Part shown: one piece after another, positions 13,392-25,908 of the stretch
Layout of the letters: the number at the start of each line of letters is the position of its first letter
Position numbering within the stretch: position 1 is the stretch's first letter
Assembly (NCBI RefSeq): GCF_030867095.1
Contig: NC_081824.1
Location: 306,482,956 to 306,546,955, forward strand
From: Alligator mississippiensis
Lineage: Eukaryota > Chordata > Crocodylia > Alligatoridae
Length of the DNA stretch: 64,000 bases
Direction: 5' to 3'
The notes under the pieces: model-generated
The model's database searches: none
What the model saw: the letters and a program-made list of their open reading frames with translations, nothing else
Told to the model about the DNA's origin: nothing
Made by a program: the position numbers and the translations under genes

Positions 13392-13863
13392 TTGCTACCT
13401 TTAGCTCCTGTTATACCCCTATCCAAAATGCAGTTATTCATTCTTAGTCTAGTCTAATATTAAAGGCTTGATAAACAGCTTTTGCTTTCCCAGGTTATTT
13501 TTTGTGAGTGAAATGGAAGCTTATTGGTTGTTGATTATATACCAGCTGAAGTATATATCATTCATAACTCAGGCTTTTGCTAGGTCCATAGTCTGCACTA
13601 GCCAGTGTAGTGACTGTAGTTTGTACAGAGTCACTATACCGACTGTGACGAAGTACAGAGAGACAGTCAAAAAGCCTGAGGATGAATCAATTCAATCTTC
13701 ACAGGTTAGTCTAAACTGGGTAGATCAAAGCAATAAGCAAGTGAACAGACATTCAGTTTTGGCTCCAGAAATGCAGCCATGTGTCTCCTGTGGCCCAGGC
13801 CAGAAGCCAGGGAGAGGCACTAGAGCACACCTCCCTGCTTAGCTGGAGCAGATAGCTTAGGCC

Positions 13864-14340
13864 AGGGGTGGGCAAAATGGCGATCTGGCTGGTAGCCGGA
13901 TTCCCTTTCCCACTAGCCCCTGCCTGCATGGCTTGTGCAGCCCCTGCCTCCATGGCAACCCCAGCTGCACCTGTGCGGGAAAGCAGGAGCGACACGGAGG
14001 GGGTGCATGTGGGTGTATGTGCACCCCCTGCAAAAAGGCGCCGCCGACAGCTCAAGGCTGGGGCTGCCATGAAGACCAGTCTCAGCCATGCCAGCAGCGC
14101 ACACGGCAGAGCAGCGCAGGGGGCTGCTCCGGAGCTGCTGGGAACTTGGGATGGGGCAGCTTGGTCCGGAGTCAGGGCAGAGCCACGATCTGTAGCCTGC
14201 ATGCTCTGGGTGGGGGCCCGCAAGCAGGGGATCGTGGCTCTGCCCCTATTCCAGACCAGGGTGTCACCACTGCAGGGAGCCATGATCTCCTCTTGTGCGC
14301 CCCTGCCCGGACCGTGCAGGCTACAGATCGCAGCTCTACA
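13864..14340. mobile_element. GC-rich hAT-like element
   Basis: It begins CCAGGGGTGGGCAAAATGG, the CAGGGGTGGGCAA terminal motif typical of non-autonomous hAT elements, and continues as a GC-rich body. A related terminus occurs in reverse at 62380-62393 (CTGCCCACCCCTG). A GGGGGTGCATGTGGGTG block (13998 onward) recurs at 63830-63850. No matching right terminus was found, because the body passes directly into the AAACCAGTTT-type sequence at 14341. The open frames of up to 213 codons in this block are not gene-like. Confidence 0.55.
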
Positions 14341-14488
14341 GTTAAGTCTACTACATCCATCCAGGTTTATCTTAAACCAGTTTCAGCCATTTTGAAAGCA
14401 GTCTATATGAATTTGTGTTACAGATTTCAACTGGTTTCTGATCACTTTTATACCAGTTTGTCATTTCTGTCCCTAGCCCATGTCTACA
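14341..14488. mobile_element. Partial second copy of the GACAGAAGTT-type element
   Basis: CCAGGTTTATCTTAAACCAG then TTTCAGCCATTTTGAAA then CATTTCTGTCCCTAGCCC parallels 868-996 nearly base by base. Only the right-hand part is present. The position of the left half is taken by the GC-rich block 13864-14340. Confidence 0.6.
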
Positions 14489-16427
14489 GCCTACAGAGCA
14501 CGCAAGAGCCTCAAGACTTCTTTCTTTGCATTTCAGAGATGTTACTTGTGACTGAATCGTCCTTGTATTCGTAGGCAGGATCTGCTAATGCTTGTTCTGG
14601 AACAGTACAGTTGTGTTCTCCTTGCTGTGCATTGCATCCAGGCCTGCATTTTTTCATAGTCTGAAACCATTTTGTCCTGATGGGATGAAACCTCAGCAGA
14701 ACGCACTATGGCGGGCAATCTTCACCCTGAGAAAACATCTGGAGGGGAAAAAGCAGGCTAACTCTTCCTGCCCATAACTCCCTGCCCCTCCGTCCCTTCC
14801 CCCCCCCCCCAACTTTTGAATGGAAGGGCTGTCCCCAAAGCAGTATTGTTAAAATTTATTTCTGAATCTCAAAACAAGTTTAATTCTAATACAAATAACT
14901 TGCCGTGAAGATAGATAGAATATTAGCTTTAGCATACATTGCCTGTGAAAAATCTCAGCTGTGAGATTTTAATAAAGGAGGTGCACCAGCATTAGATTAG
15001 ACTAAGAAAGGGCAAAGAGAGAGTCTCTGGGGCAAAGGGGCAGGAGGTAAGAAAAGATAGGTTGCTTGCTTATAGATTTCAGAAATTAAGAATTAAAAAA
15101 GGCAACATTGTCTGGTAAAATGGTAGATCTACGTGACAGATTAAGCAGGCAAAATTTGGTGAGCTACCTCTCCAGTTTGTTCACCACTACATCCTTCTAG
15201 CTAACCGTGACTTTCTGGAAGAAGTCAGGGCAGAGAACTGTGCAAGAATTTCTTTCTGGCAAGGGAGATTCAGAAGAGTATAGGAGGGAAATAAAGGGTA
15301 GTGGAGAGTTGCAACTAAAGGCAAAGGAACATAAGGAAACTCTGCAGCAAGTGTGCTGAGTGAGGAGACAACACCACCTGATGGGCAGTAGTAAGCACAG
15401 GAAAAGCATTTAGCAGCTGATCAAGTCTGTTCTTTGAAATGTAACTTGGTTAAAAACACTAGTCTGGAGGAGATTGATTCCTATCTACCCAGGAAATTTC
15501 TACTACTTACAGGCCTCCACGGCCTCTCCTTTCTCCATTAGAATGTTCTCCTATTCCCTTGCAAAACCCTCCTCCGCTGATCCCATCCTACCGCTCACCT
15601 TTTACTCAAGACAGTCAGCCCACTCTGCTAGGCTTCATCATTCGCTTTATTTTTTAAAAGAAATACCTTTATGTTCTCCTTGCCCCCTTCATGCCCCCTC
15701 CACCCCACCACACCTCCAAGGCTCCTTGTGTTTAGGAAGTACTTCCCAGAAACATTTACAAGGTTGCCACGTTGTCCTTCTTGAAATCCCTCCTCAAAGG
15801 TCTCCTTTGCGTGATGCCTAAGAATAACTTGGCAACAGTTGGGCTGTTGAAGGGCTATGCCTGCCACACATCGTGCACCTTATTTTTTCTGTATTAGGGT
15901 AACCAGCTCCTTTAAGTACAGATGTGTAGCTATGCTTTTCTACTTGTCAGAACCATCCTAAGAAAAGACTCACTGATGCACCCGAGTCCCTTCCGGGACA
16001 CAGTTTGATTCTTTGACATAAAACTTAGAAAAGATATCAAAACAAAACAGCTCTTCTGCTCAGCATAACAGTCACTAGAGACTTTCTCTCCCACCCCACC
16101 TTTCTCACTTCTGAAAAGTCTCTCTTCAATTCTCCCTACTATTTTACTCTCTCTTTCTCTCAGTTGAACCACTGCTGCTTGTATTGCCACTCACTCCCTT
16201 CTCAGCTGGGTCTTATAATTGTGTAGCTTCAGGCCATCTGGACCTTATAGAGGTATACCACCTTACTACAGTGTCTTTGTGCTCTCTGGTGGTATCCATC
16301 TGTCATTTCCTGACTTACACTTAGATTTATATGCATCTTTTTGTTTTGTTTGTACAGTGCTGGCTGTAGTAGGATTAATATCAACAATAATAATGATAAC
16401 AGTGATGATGATAGCAGCAACAACCAC

Positions 16428-16448
16428 AATAATAATAATAATAATAAT
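16428..16448. repeat. (AAT)n microsatellite
   Basis: Seven AAT/ATA units in a row, with more degenerate AAT/GAT units at 16384-16415. Confidence 0.9.
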
Positions 16449-16575
16449 CCAGTGCAACAAAGGCTTCCTCTAAGATTTGAAATGGACTGGGAGTCACAAA
16501 TTCTGGAGCAGATGGTCTAATGCTAATCCCTGAACTATTAAACACGACAGAATCTTGGGGAAATGTGCATTCATA

Positions 16576-16940
16576 TGAAGGGGTGCAGGTTGGAGCCAAG
16601 TTGGTCTAAGGACACAGGCAGACAAGGGTCTTTGGCTAAATCTGATATCTTTTATTAGATCAACTCAAATAGTTGGAAAGATTCTTGTTAACAAGCTTTC
16701 AGGCACAAACACCCTTCATCAGGTTGAGGAAGCATCTGCAGATGGTCGGTGCTCTTCCTGGATGGAGTGGTAAAGCAGTCAAAAGCCAGTAGGTATACAA
16801 GAAAGCCAGTCAGTTAAAATGTAAATTGAGGTGGTCAGTAGGTGAGGGAGAGGTTGGGGAGGGGGAATTAATGTAGCTTTACTCAAAGGATGGGAGACAG
16901 GGCAGGGAAGGGAATGGGAATAGCTGGTAAAAAGTGGAGG
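16576..16940. repeat. Interspersed repeat with TTGGTCTAA / ATATCTTTTATTAG motif
   Basis: It contains AAGTTGGTCTAAGGACACAG, TGATATCTTTTATTAGATCA and AAGCTTTCAGGCACAAACAC then CCTTCATCAGG, in the order found in a repeat common in reptile genomes. A diverged copy lies at 32645-32880. The family name was not assigned; a Penelope-like or SINE-type origin is possible. Confidence 0.55.
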
Positions 16941-18178
16941 GTTTACCTGGAAAGTTAATCATATGAAGTGCATTCATTCCTTTTTTGTTCTATTTGGGTG
17001 AATTCCAAGGCCCAATCTCTGCTTAAAAGCTGCCCTGGTACAACTATGGGGATTTGGAGTGTGATTATTCCTATGATTATACTTGTAGTAATATGGTATC
17101 CATGCAGCTATCCTGGAATAAGAGTGCCTTATGCCATTATAGGTATTCCTCTTCTTGTACAGGAATAGCTATTAGTATAAAATGCCTTTGTTCCCTGCAT
17201 CTCTGCTAGGAAGGGTTGTAGCTCTTTAACGGTGCTGGGGTAATTTCACCTATAACAATAAATTAACTTTGTGGTGGTGCTTCTGTTTATTTCCCTTCTA
17301 GAAACTCATCTGTGTGGCTGTGACAAGGCAACTTCATAGACGGAGCTGATTTCTATAAAGAGACCTTGCCAGTCTCACAACAAGACGCCTTGTAGATATA
17401 ACCTTTGGCTCATTCCATTTTGTACTATGGTAATTTAGCTCTGAATATTATCAGTAGGGGACTGCTATGGGATATTGTCATGTTTAATGGAGATGCCTAA
17501 ATTAGATACTATATTGTAATGGACTATGGTGCCAGGAATCTGGCTAATTGGCTGATACTTTAAAAAACCAACCGAACAAACCCCAAATCAATGAAACCCA
17601 TTCATGTAAGTAGGTGAAATTGGCCCCTGTGGTACAGCCCCACATATGCAACATTAACTCTTACTTAAGCTCTCCCTTGACCCAGAAGTTTCAAGTTGAT
17701 ATGCTTCCCTTTGCATCATTTCACGGGGAAAAATAAATGTCCTTCCTCTGGATTTGTCCCAATGAGAATGCACCTTGCAAAGTTCTTAATGGCTTCAAAA
17801 AGAATTCTGTGTAGTGCTTAAGTCTTAATGATATCCTCTGCACATGGGGGAATTTCAACCAAGTATTGGGAACATAATAAGATGTTCAGGGGAAACTCGG
17901 ATTTCTTTCCATCTGAAGGGCTTCAGTGTCTCTCAAGTGATGCATAGACCCCATGCTTAATTTCTGGCTTTCATCCAAGAAATGCTATCCAGCTTTTAAT
18001 ATGGAACCTTTACTGAATCTCACAACATAGTTTACAGTATTCTGCCTAGAGCCTTTAAAATCCCCCCACCTTTTTCTGTGAAGCTCTTATCTAAAAATGT
18101 TATTAAAATAAGTGATTTCCATGCCACATGTGCCTGTTTTTGAAAGAGGTTAAATTACAGAATGGAAGAATAATTTCC

Positions 18179-18204
18179 TTTTATTTTATTTTATTTTATT
18201 TTTT
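18179..18204. repeat. (TTTTA)n microsatellite
   Basis: About five TTTTA units ending in TTTTTTA. Confidence 0.85.
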
Positions 18205-19884
18205 ACAAACTGTTCCCAGACCTCTTTAGACAACTGGAAGCAATATTTCAAAACTCTCCTCCTAAATCAGTGATTACTATAACCCTGTAAACACATGCAA
18301 TTTTTACACATGCAAAATCTGCATATGTAATTTAGCTTATTAGATGTTTCTCAGAAGGAACAATACATCTAATACTGCAGCAGAGTTGTTTGTGGTTTAG
18401 ATTTTTATCTCCTTTCAGTAAAATTTTCCTGACCTTTCCTTGCTGTGGGCCTTTTGGATTTGAAGACTCCCCTTGCTTTGGTGAAAAAGATGGTTGCTGT
18501 TTTGCAGTCATACTAAGGAAAAAAAGACAGTTGATTTATGCTTTGTTATGAGAGCAGCTCAAGCCCGTAGGTTCTCGATTGCTCTATTGAGTGACTACAG
18601 GAAGAATGATTTATAGATGTTAGCTAATGGATCCCTGCTCAGGCCTGTGGGGGTTTCCATTTCATTTTGTACCAAATGGCAAGTCGGACTGAGAAGTCAG
18701 CTTTAATTGGCAATTGAGTCATTTGATTCGTTAACTGTACAACACTTTCACCAACCTTCCCTTGATTTGTCTTGCAATAAATCATTGTGGCACAATGTCG
18801 ACATTCTTAATGAGGTTCTTATTTCCTTGCAAGTCAAAAGTAATTTTTCACTTGTTGTGCTCCCTCCCCAGAATCTTTGGTCATCTCCCTTTGGAATGTG
18901 TTCATGTTTATCTGCTCCATTACACAGCCATGTACCTCTAAATCAAGATATGTCATTTGCAGCTCACTGGTCATTTCCATTTTTGTATCTTTTATCTGTG
19001 CATGTAGGACAGATATGCTGATCTTTCAGAGAATCATCTTGTTAGTTGATTAATGAGACATCAACAACATGATTGATCCCTTGTCATAGATTATCAAAAG
19101 ACAGCCAAGATATTGTAAAAATTATTTTCCTTTTACATCCAATAGAATAATGATCATGTCAATAGTCCACACCAATTGCTTTTGCTTTGTAGCTATGTGT
19201 CTCTCTCTTTTTTTTTTTTTTAATTCCTGTCCTCTCTTTACCATTGGCATATGTAGAGATTTTACCTTATATGGCAGTTGTAGAATTAAGCTGCTGGATA
19301 TACTGTGATGAAATAAATGCAAGTCCTAGTCTATTACTGTAATACTAGACAAGAGGAAAGACACTGTTGCAGTGTCCTGCAAAATGTTTATGAATTTGCA
19401 GTCACGGATTTCTAAAATCTTTCCTTTGTAGCTGTGTGGGGGAAATAACCCATAAACACAGTAGAGGTGATTGACTGATTGACTACACAGAGGAAGCAGT
19501 GAAGCATACTAGAAAAATTAACATACTAAAATGAAATTGCATTTTAACCTCTAATTGTTTTCCTTGATAATTACCTTAATTAAAGCTTGTATATCAGTAG
19601 TAGGTAAAAACATCTGAGAGAGAAGGGAGATTCTTCACTTGGTACTTCTCCTTTAGAACAATGCTTGACTTTTTAGCACAACATGGATTATCAATATGGG
19701 TTTGTTTTAATAAAGCAAGCTTACTTTCTCTGCTTGTGCTTGTTGTTTTCTCTTTTTCACTTTGTGGGGACAGTGAATGCAGATTGGTTTATTTACTGTT
19801 GCAAAAAAAAAAAAGGTAAAAAGATGAAAATGCTTCTTGCACTGGGCTAACAGATATATACCAAAGTGCCGGTAGTAATAGTAG

Positions 19885-20165
19885 CACTCTGTTCAGTACT
19901 GATTAGGCCCCAACTAAAGTACTAATCCAACTCTGGACTCTGCATTTTAAGAAGGCTATAGACAAACTGGAGAAGATACAAAGGATAACCACAAAGGGAA
20001 TTAGGGGTTTGGGAAGCAAGCTACCTGAGGTGGAAGGAGCTGGGAGAAAAAAAGATGAAAGTGTAGCTTAAGAAGTATTATATTTTTCAAAGGTTGCCAT
20101 AAAAAAAGATGGAAGAATTGTCCTCCTTAGATACTGTGGTTAGGACAAGAAGCAATGAGTTAATC
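19885..20165 (+). mobile_element. CR1/L3-like LINE fragment
   Basis: ATTTTAAGAAGGCTATAGAC then AAACTGGAGAAGATACAAAG, later GGTTGCCATAAAAAAAGATG and GGACAAGAAGCAATGAGTTA, follow the order of the end of the LINE reverse-transcriptase frame (FKKDIDKLEK(V/I)Q ... CHKEDG ... TRSNG). Stops and indels have destroyed the frame. This is an older copy than the CR1 pieces at 37440 and 52884. Confidence 0.6.
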
Positions 20166-20317
20166 TCTGCACTGAGAAGCTGAGCTTCTAACTCGGGCCT
20201 CAGCCCTAGTAGGGTTCACAAGCTACGTGTTACATTGCCAATTCTGTTTGAGGAATTCAGTTAAATTAGGCTCAATAGTTTTGTATTGAGAAGGTACCTC
20301 CCCTTTAATGTTATAAA

Positions 20318-20390
20318 CTTCAGCAGTTTGATCCCTCATGCAGGATGTGGGAGACCTGGATTCAATTCCCTCCTTTGCCTGTGGCGGTTC
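20318..20390 (+). repeat. tRNA-derived SINE-like fragment
   Basis: AGTTTGATCCCTCATGCAGG then GACCTGGATTCAATTCCCTC has a B-box-like GATTCAATTCC after a tRNA-like anticodon-arm region. The A box is degraded. Related fragments appear at 43683-43745 and 44066-44118. It cannot fold as a functional tRNA. Confidence 0.4.
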
Positions 20391-20575
20391 AAACCCACAT
20401 CTACCAGGCCTATGTCCTGACCAGCAAGCTACTGCCCTCTCAGTCCCTCATGTCAATGCTGTTCCATTTTGCATTACCTATTTAGAGTCAGTGGACCAGA
20501 AAAAGGCAGAGTGTAAGAAAACTAGACTAGACTCATTAAGCAGCCCTCCACCTGAAACAGCTGCCTGCCCCTGAT

Positions 20576-20885
20576 CTAGGGTAACATTTGCAAGGCATAG
20601 GCATGGCTTGAGATGTGGACAGATGCCACAAATGGCCCAAAAGATGGCTAGTGCCCTGAAGCAAAAATAAGGCCATGAAGGCCATGACTGAGTGCTCAAG
20701 GACTGGGCTCACTCTGGGACCCTTGGGCAGCCTCCCTTTCACACTAAGAACAATTACATCAAGGCATGACAGGCAAGAAAGAAGGGAGGATGCCCCTAGG
20801 ACCTGGAGTCGGGGCAGGAGTAGAGTGACAACTAGGGGGTGTCATGGCTGCCCTCAGAGGCCAAGTTCTGCTCCAAGAGGCATGC
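20576..20885 (+). repeat. Unclassified dispersed repeat, copy 1
   Basis: It shares the ordered blocks TAACATTTGCAAGGCATAGG, GGCAGCCTCCC, ACATCAAGGCATGACAGG, GGGAGGATGC, CATGGCTGCCCTC and AGGCCAAG with 35668-35935. The two copies differ at many positions, so the insertions are old. The family is unknown to me. Confidence 0.5.
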
Positions 20886-21581
20886 AAAATCACTGGTTGC
20901 ATTTGACAACTTTGGCCATACTTTGCATCAATATTACTATATATTAGCTTTCAAACCACTGTCAAATGGTATCCAAAATTACCTTGACATTTGCAAGGGT
21001 TGATATGAGTTGCCAAGAGACCACAGCATCAAGACTAAGGAATGACACTTAGATGAACTCATGGTATAGAAAGCATGTCACAGCACAGTTTTGGACTGGC
21101 TTAGTTTTAATGTTTTGTTAGCCCATGCATCAATGTATAGTTTGAGCACTGCAGTATGCTTGTGTCTTTCAAGCGGTTAATACAAATTCAGTGTTCCAAA
21201 TAAATCTATGATTCCAGCAGGCATTTATTTGACCCAAATTATAGTACAGCTACAGATGAAAAAAATCTATACCCCTTTGTAGTTTTAATCACCGTAATCT
21301 CTGAATGCTTGATGATGGTACCAGGAAAAATCCCTTTTCCAGTTGCTTTGTAATGCCTTCCTTCCCTTCTAAAGATTTGAATAGAGCCATCTTACCCATC
21401 TGTACATATCTTCAACCATATTCAAAGACTTCTGCAAAACTCCATAAATTTCACGTGTGCAGCCACAATGGTGAGTGACCCTTTGGATCCACAAAACAAC
21501 CTCAGAAAAAAATAATCTGTGTTATTCCATTTCTAACTGCTTCTAAATTCTAAATTGGCCTCTGTCACGCATGAAACATAC

Positions 21582-21598
21582 GGGGGGGGGGGGGGGGG
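21582..21598. repeat. G-run (17 bases)
   Basis: Seventeen consecutive G residues flanked by AT-rich DNA. Length is likely polymorphic and may be affected by sequencing error. Confidence 0.9.
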
Positions 21599-23738
21599 AC
21601 AAAGAAAGAAACGCATAAAAACAAAACCGAATTTATTAAGGGCAGAGACTTCAGAACAGCAGCAAATACAAGCATATGTCTATGTATTTGTTTATTACTG
21701 TGTTTGGCACCACTTGGAACAAAATACTGACAGCCTGTTTACAAGAACAGAACGCATACATAACTATGACACGAATATAATACAAGTGTCTGTTGATGAG
21801 AGGCTGAACTCCTCATTTCCTGCTTACCCTGCAGTTCACAAGGCTGCTGCCGTCCAATTGAATTCATCCACACCTTGATTACCTTTGACTTTGCTGTCTG
21901 ATTGTCAACTATATCCTTCATCGTTCTGCTGAAAATAACATCAGTGGATGACTCAAGTTGTGTGCTGACAGGAGAGGTTAGCCAAATGTGGAACAAATAT
22001 CTGAAAATAGAATTTTCAAACACTAATACAAAAAAGTAACATGTATTGTGTGTCACTTTTTCAGCTAAATTATGCTATATGGATTTAAATGCGCATTAAA
22101 ATGAGGGTCTGCAGCCAATGTTTAAATCAGGCACTGCATGAAAGGAGCTGACACAAGTGTGTCAAAATACAGCCCTGCTTTTCAGTGAGCCAGACCACTT
22201 GTTCCCAGTTCTAAAGTCATACATCTTACTTTGGGCCTGAATGTTCTACTTGGAGAATATAAGGAGCAGTACTCTAGGGAAAAGATTTTTCAAGACTCAC
22301 TGATGATTTTGGTTGGCTTGATTTTTCTGGAGCTGATTTTGAGAAGTCTGATTTTCACAGAGTGGATGCTCAGCACTTTATGAATTTCAGACTCTTCCAA
22401 AATGTTTCATGGCAGGCATGCAAAATTTTAGGCATGCCAGATTAACTCATTACCTGTAAGAATTCTGGGCAGTCTCAGCAAGTGTGAATCTGTGAAGATA
22501 GTTAGTATAAACACATACATTAATATGTTTAGTCATTGTTTTTATGTTACATCTCAGACACACATTACTCGTTTTCCCTTTTGTTCCGTCAGGGCTCCCT
22601 TTAGACTATAAATGCACAAAACTCTGAGTAATAACTGTTGCCATATTCCTTAGCTTGGCCATGCAACAATGTTCCTTTTTTTTTTGAACCTCAGTAGGCC
22701 ACATTTGGTATTCTCCTAATTTGCTCCTACTGGTAATGCACTTTAATACTGGCTGGAATTAAGACCCTGCAAGTACATACTGCATTCCTATGCAAGAGCT
22801 GACATTTTCAGGAGATCTTGCTATCTAAAGAAAGGGCAAAATATTTCCATTTCTGCTGGCAGTAACACATTTTCATGGTGACAAGATGAACACTTAGCAA
22901 ACAAAATGCTTTTCATTTTGGAAAGATGGCCAAGTATTTGAGGTGAACCTGCAAAATATTGTATTTTTACTAAGAAAGTATACTAAGATAGATGTCACGT
23001 GGCTCTAATACCTACTGTTTTTCCATCTCTTAACCTCTCGGGAATCCAGTCTCTTACTTGTGCCAAATTGAGATATGCACAAATTTCAATGGAAGTTCTT
23101 GGGTGCATACAAAGAGAAGGATTAGACTCAACTGCATTTTAGAACAAAACGTTAGGAAACTCTGTTCCTCTTTAAATCCTCGCATATTTTGAGTTCAGAA
23201 CATGGTTTCATTTACTATGTAAGCAATTAGAATAACACAGTAAGTTAAAGAAAATACACTGGATGTGGATAAATATACTTTTTAGTCGCTTTCAAAGCAG
23301 AGGGGCAGCTGTAGCTCAGGAATATGCCTCAGCTGTTATGACTGAACTGTTATGTGTGTATTATCCTGTAGTCATACAAGTTAGCTAAATTATCCTAACT
23401 TTTATCCCAAATGAAGCAGGACTAAAGCTGAAAGGGTTTTGCTGCACTTGTATCACCACAGAATCACGTAGATTCCATAGTTGCATCATAACTGCTTATA
23501 TCAATGTTATTTTATACCAATACACTTGTTACCGCTGCCTATGACTATTACTTATTGGTTTAGGTGTCCATGAGTTAGTAGCTACTCATAGGTTTATGGG
23601 GGAAAAAGCTGTTAGGTTTGGGGGGGAGGGGGGAATTAATATTTAAAAATATAATTAATCTTGCCAATCCCAAACACGTGGCAATCCTGTGTCAGGAGTT
23701 AAATATCATCAAAGTGTCTTAAAATAATGGCATTTAAA

Positions 23739-23818
<80 letters not shown>
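23739..23818. repeat. Compound (GT)n(AT)n microsatellite
   Basis: About 20 GT units with three AT interruptions lead into roughly 20 AT units, 80 bp in all. This is the longest perfect-type dinucleotide tract in the window. Confidence 0.95.
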
Positions 23819-23822
<4 letters not shown>

Positions 23823-24009
23823 TATTTTCCTTTACTTTCTAGATTCTGAGACTAAGGATTACATTTTTGAACTTTTCTTTACAAACAGGACAGTGAGAAA
23901 CTGATTTTTTTTTTAAACCACAAAAACTGAGATTCCCATACAAACACTTAAGTCAGCCTCTGGAGGAAGGTGGTAAAGAAAATATAAGAGATCATTGTGA
24001 TAAAACCTT

Positions 24010-25060
24010 AAGAGTTGTCAACACTGGGTGTTGTATATCACTATACAAGATGCTTTACTTGCCATCTATATGTGTGCGCATTTACTGTGCAGTAAATACT
24101 GAGCAGTTAGCAACTACCTCTAAATACAGGTAGTAAACTAACTGCGCAGTAGATACTGTGCAGTAACACTCTTGTAGATGCCTAGCCAGCAGAAAGCCAC
24201 AGAGGACAGGGAGCTCTCTCCTTCATCCTGGTGCTGCTCAGCTTCCCAGATCCCCCCAGGAACTGGGAGCCAATTAGCGCCAGGACTGGGGAGCGCTCTG
24301 CCCCCTGCTCCAGCTCCCAGGGCAAGCAGGAGCATGTTTACGTAGTGCAGAGTTGGCTGCTCCAGGGAGTGGTATAGGGATTGGGAATCTAGCCCTTGCC
24401 TGTTCCCTGGAGCAGCTCTGTGCAGCATGGAGCTGGCTGCTCCAGGGAGTGGGCGGGGGCTGGGAGTCCAGTTCTCGCCTGCTCCCCACAGTAGCCAGTT
24501 CCATGCCAAGCAGGGCAGCTGCTGGCGAGCCCATGCCCACCCCTGCCTGGCAGGAGGCTTGCTGGCAGTTGCCCCACGCCCGAGACAGCTCCTAACAACC
24601 CCCTGCCGGGCACAGAAGCCCTGCCCAGCAGGGGGCTGGCTGACAGCTGTGTGTCTCAATGGGCACGGGGCCAGGAGAACTCTGTCCATTGCAGAGGCAG
24701 CTGTCTCCCAGCCCCGTGCACATCAAGTCCCTTCCCAATGTGTATGGTGCCAGGAGACAGCTGCTGCTGCAGCTGGCAGAGCTCTTGTGGCCCCATGCCC
24801 ACTGAGACCAGCCCCATACTCCTTGCCAGTCCCCAGGCTAGAGCCAGGGGAAGTATGGAACTCCCCCCCGGCTGCTGCAGGGTGACGGAGCAGGGCAGGA
24901 GCAGCTCTGAACTGGGCTGCTCCCATTGGAAGCAAATCTGCTCCCAAGAAGGAGCATGTGTAGACAGGCTTCCAGAAAGGCTTATTGTGATGTATTTTAC
25001 TGCGCAGTAATCCTACTGCAAATTAATAGCAAGTGTCAATGTGCCCACTGTGTAATAGTC
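24010..25060. mobile_element. MITE-like element with a GC-rich 0.8-kb internal block
   Basis: The outer parts carry repeated ACTGTGCAGTAAATACT / ACTGCGCAGTA motifs (24085-24166 and 25000-25010) and CATGTGTAGACAGG, like the short elements at 4072 and 58677. The middle (24175-24965) is GC-rich. It contains a near-duplicate of about 80 bp (24348-24427 and 24428-24505) sharing GGCTGCTCCAGGGAGTGG. Open frames of up to 183 codons inside resemble no protein family and come from base composition. Confidence 0.5.
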
Positions 25061-25610
25061 TGCAATTTAACTTATCTTCCTCATTTGCCTACCATTTTCT
25101 TATACTAGTAACTCGCTTACTAAGCAACTCTACATATCATAGACTCCCTTTATCATTTTCTATTTTATACACTTTCAATATAAGATGACTGATTACCTTG
25201 TATATATTTTAAGTATAGCATCTAAATAACCCAGCACAGATTACAGTTGTATCCAACTAGATCCCATTAGATACTGGTAAAACATTTCTTTGGTGACTAA
25301 TAAAATATGACATTATGTTAAATTTGGGTTTCTGAAAGTTCTGTCCCAAGCAATGGGACTGGGACACGCATAATTTTATGTATTAAAATTTTAATTATAT
25401 TTTTTGTTTTGTTTTAAAAATACATGATAAGGCTTGTAAATTCTGGTCCTGGAAACTCTTTTATTTCCATGAATAATACTTAAAGAACATGAAGATCTTG
25501 ACTCCATGTGAAAAAGGATTAAGTAAATTAATACAGATCAGTAAGATTAGCCCTTTTCACTGATCCCTTATGCCTTGTTGTTTCATAGAGAAAAATAAAG
25601 CTGTGAACAG

Positions 25611-25659
25611 GTGTGTGTGAGCGTGCATGTGCATGCACACTCAGACACACACACACACT
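25611..25659. repeat. Imperfect palindrome of GT and CA repeats
   Basis: GTGTGTGTGAGCGTGCATG is followed by TGCATGCACACTCAGACACA and CACACAC, so the left GT-rich arm pairs with the right CA-rich arm around a central GTGCATGCAC. It probably began as a dinucleotide microsatellite. Confidence 0.7.
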
Positions 25660-25884
25660 CTTAATAGTTACTGCTGTCCATTCTCAGTGCAGCCAATGGG
25701 TGAATGGCTATCTTTATTCATGCTCTACATTAATACTAATTAAGCCACACGTTTACTCTTAATATTTTTGGATCAGCAATAGTCAGTACTGAAGCCAGAA
25801 TTTCCTGTAGCTCCCTAGCCACTACAGGCCTTTAATACCTCACAACAGTCCCACACCTCTGCCAGATCTATGGTTTAGGGTGAT

Positions 25885-25908
25885 GTGGGGGGGGGGGGGA
25901 GGGGGGAA
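25885..25908. repeat. G-rich run
   Basis: GTG followed by 13 G, A and six G. Low complexity with potential for quadruplex structure. Confidence 0.85.

Noticed and set aside
13868..14574. Overlapping frames of 175-213 codons on both strands
   Set aside because: Compositional frames in a GC-rich transposon body that run into AT-rich transposon-end sequence. No protein similarity recognised.
24138..24885. Frames of 152-183 codons
   Set aside because: They fall in the GC-rich centre of a MITE-like element with an internal tandem duplication. No conserved motif.
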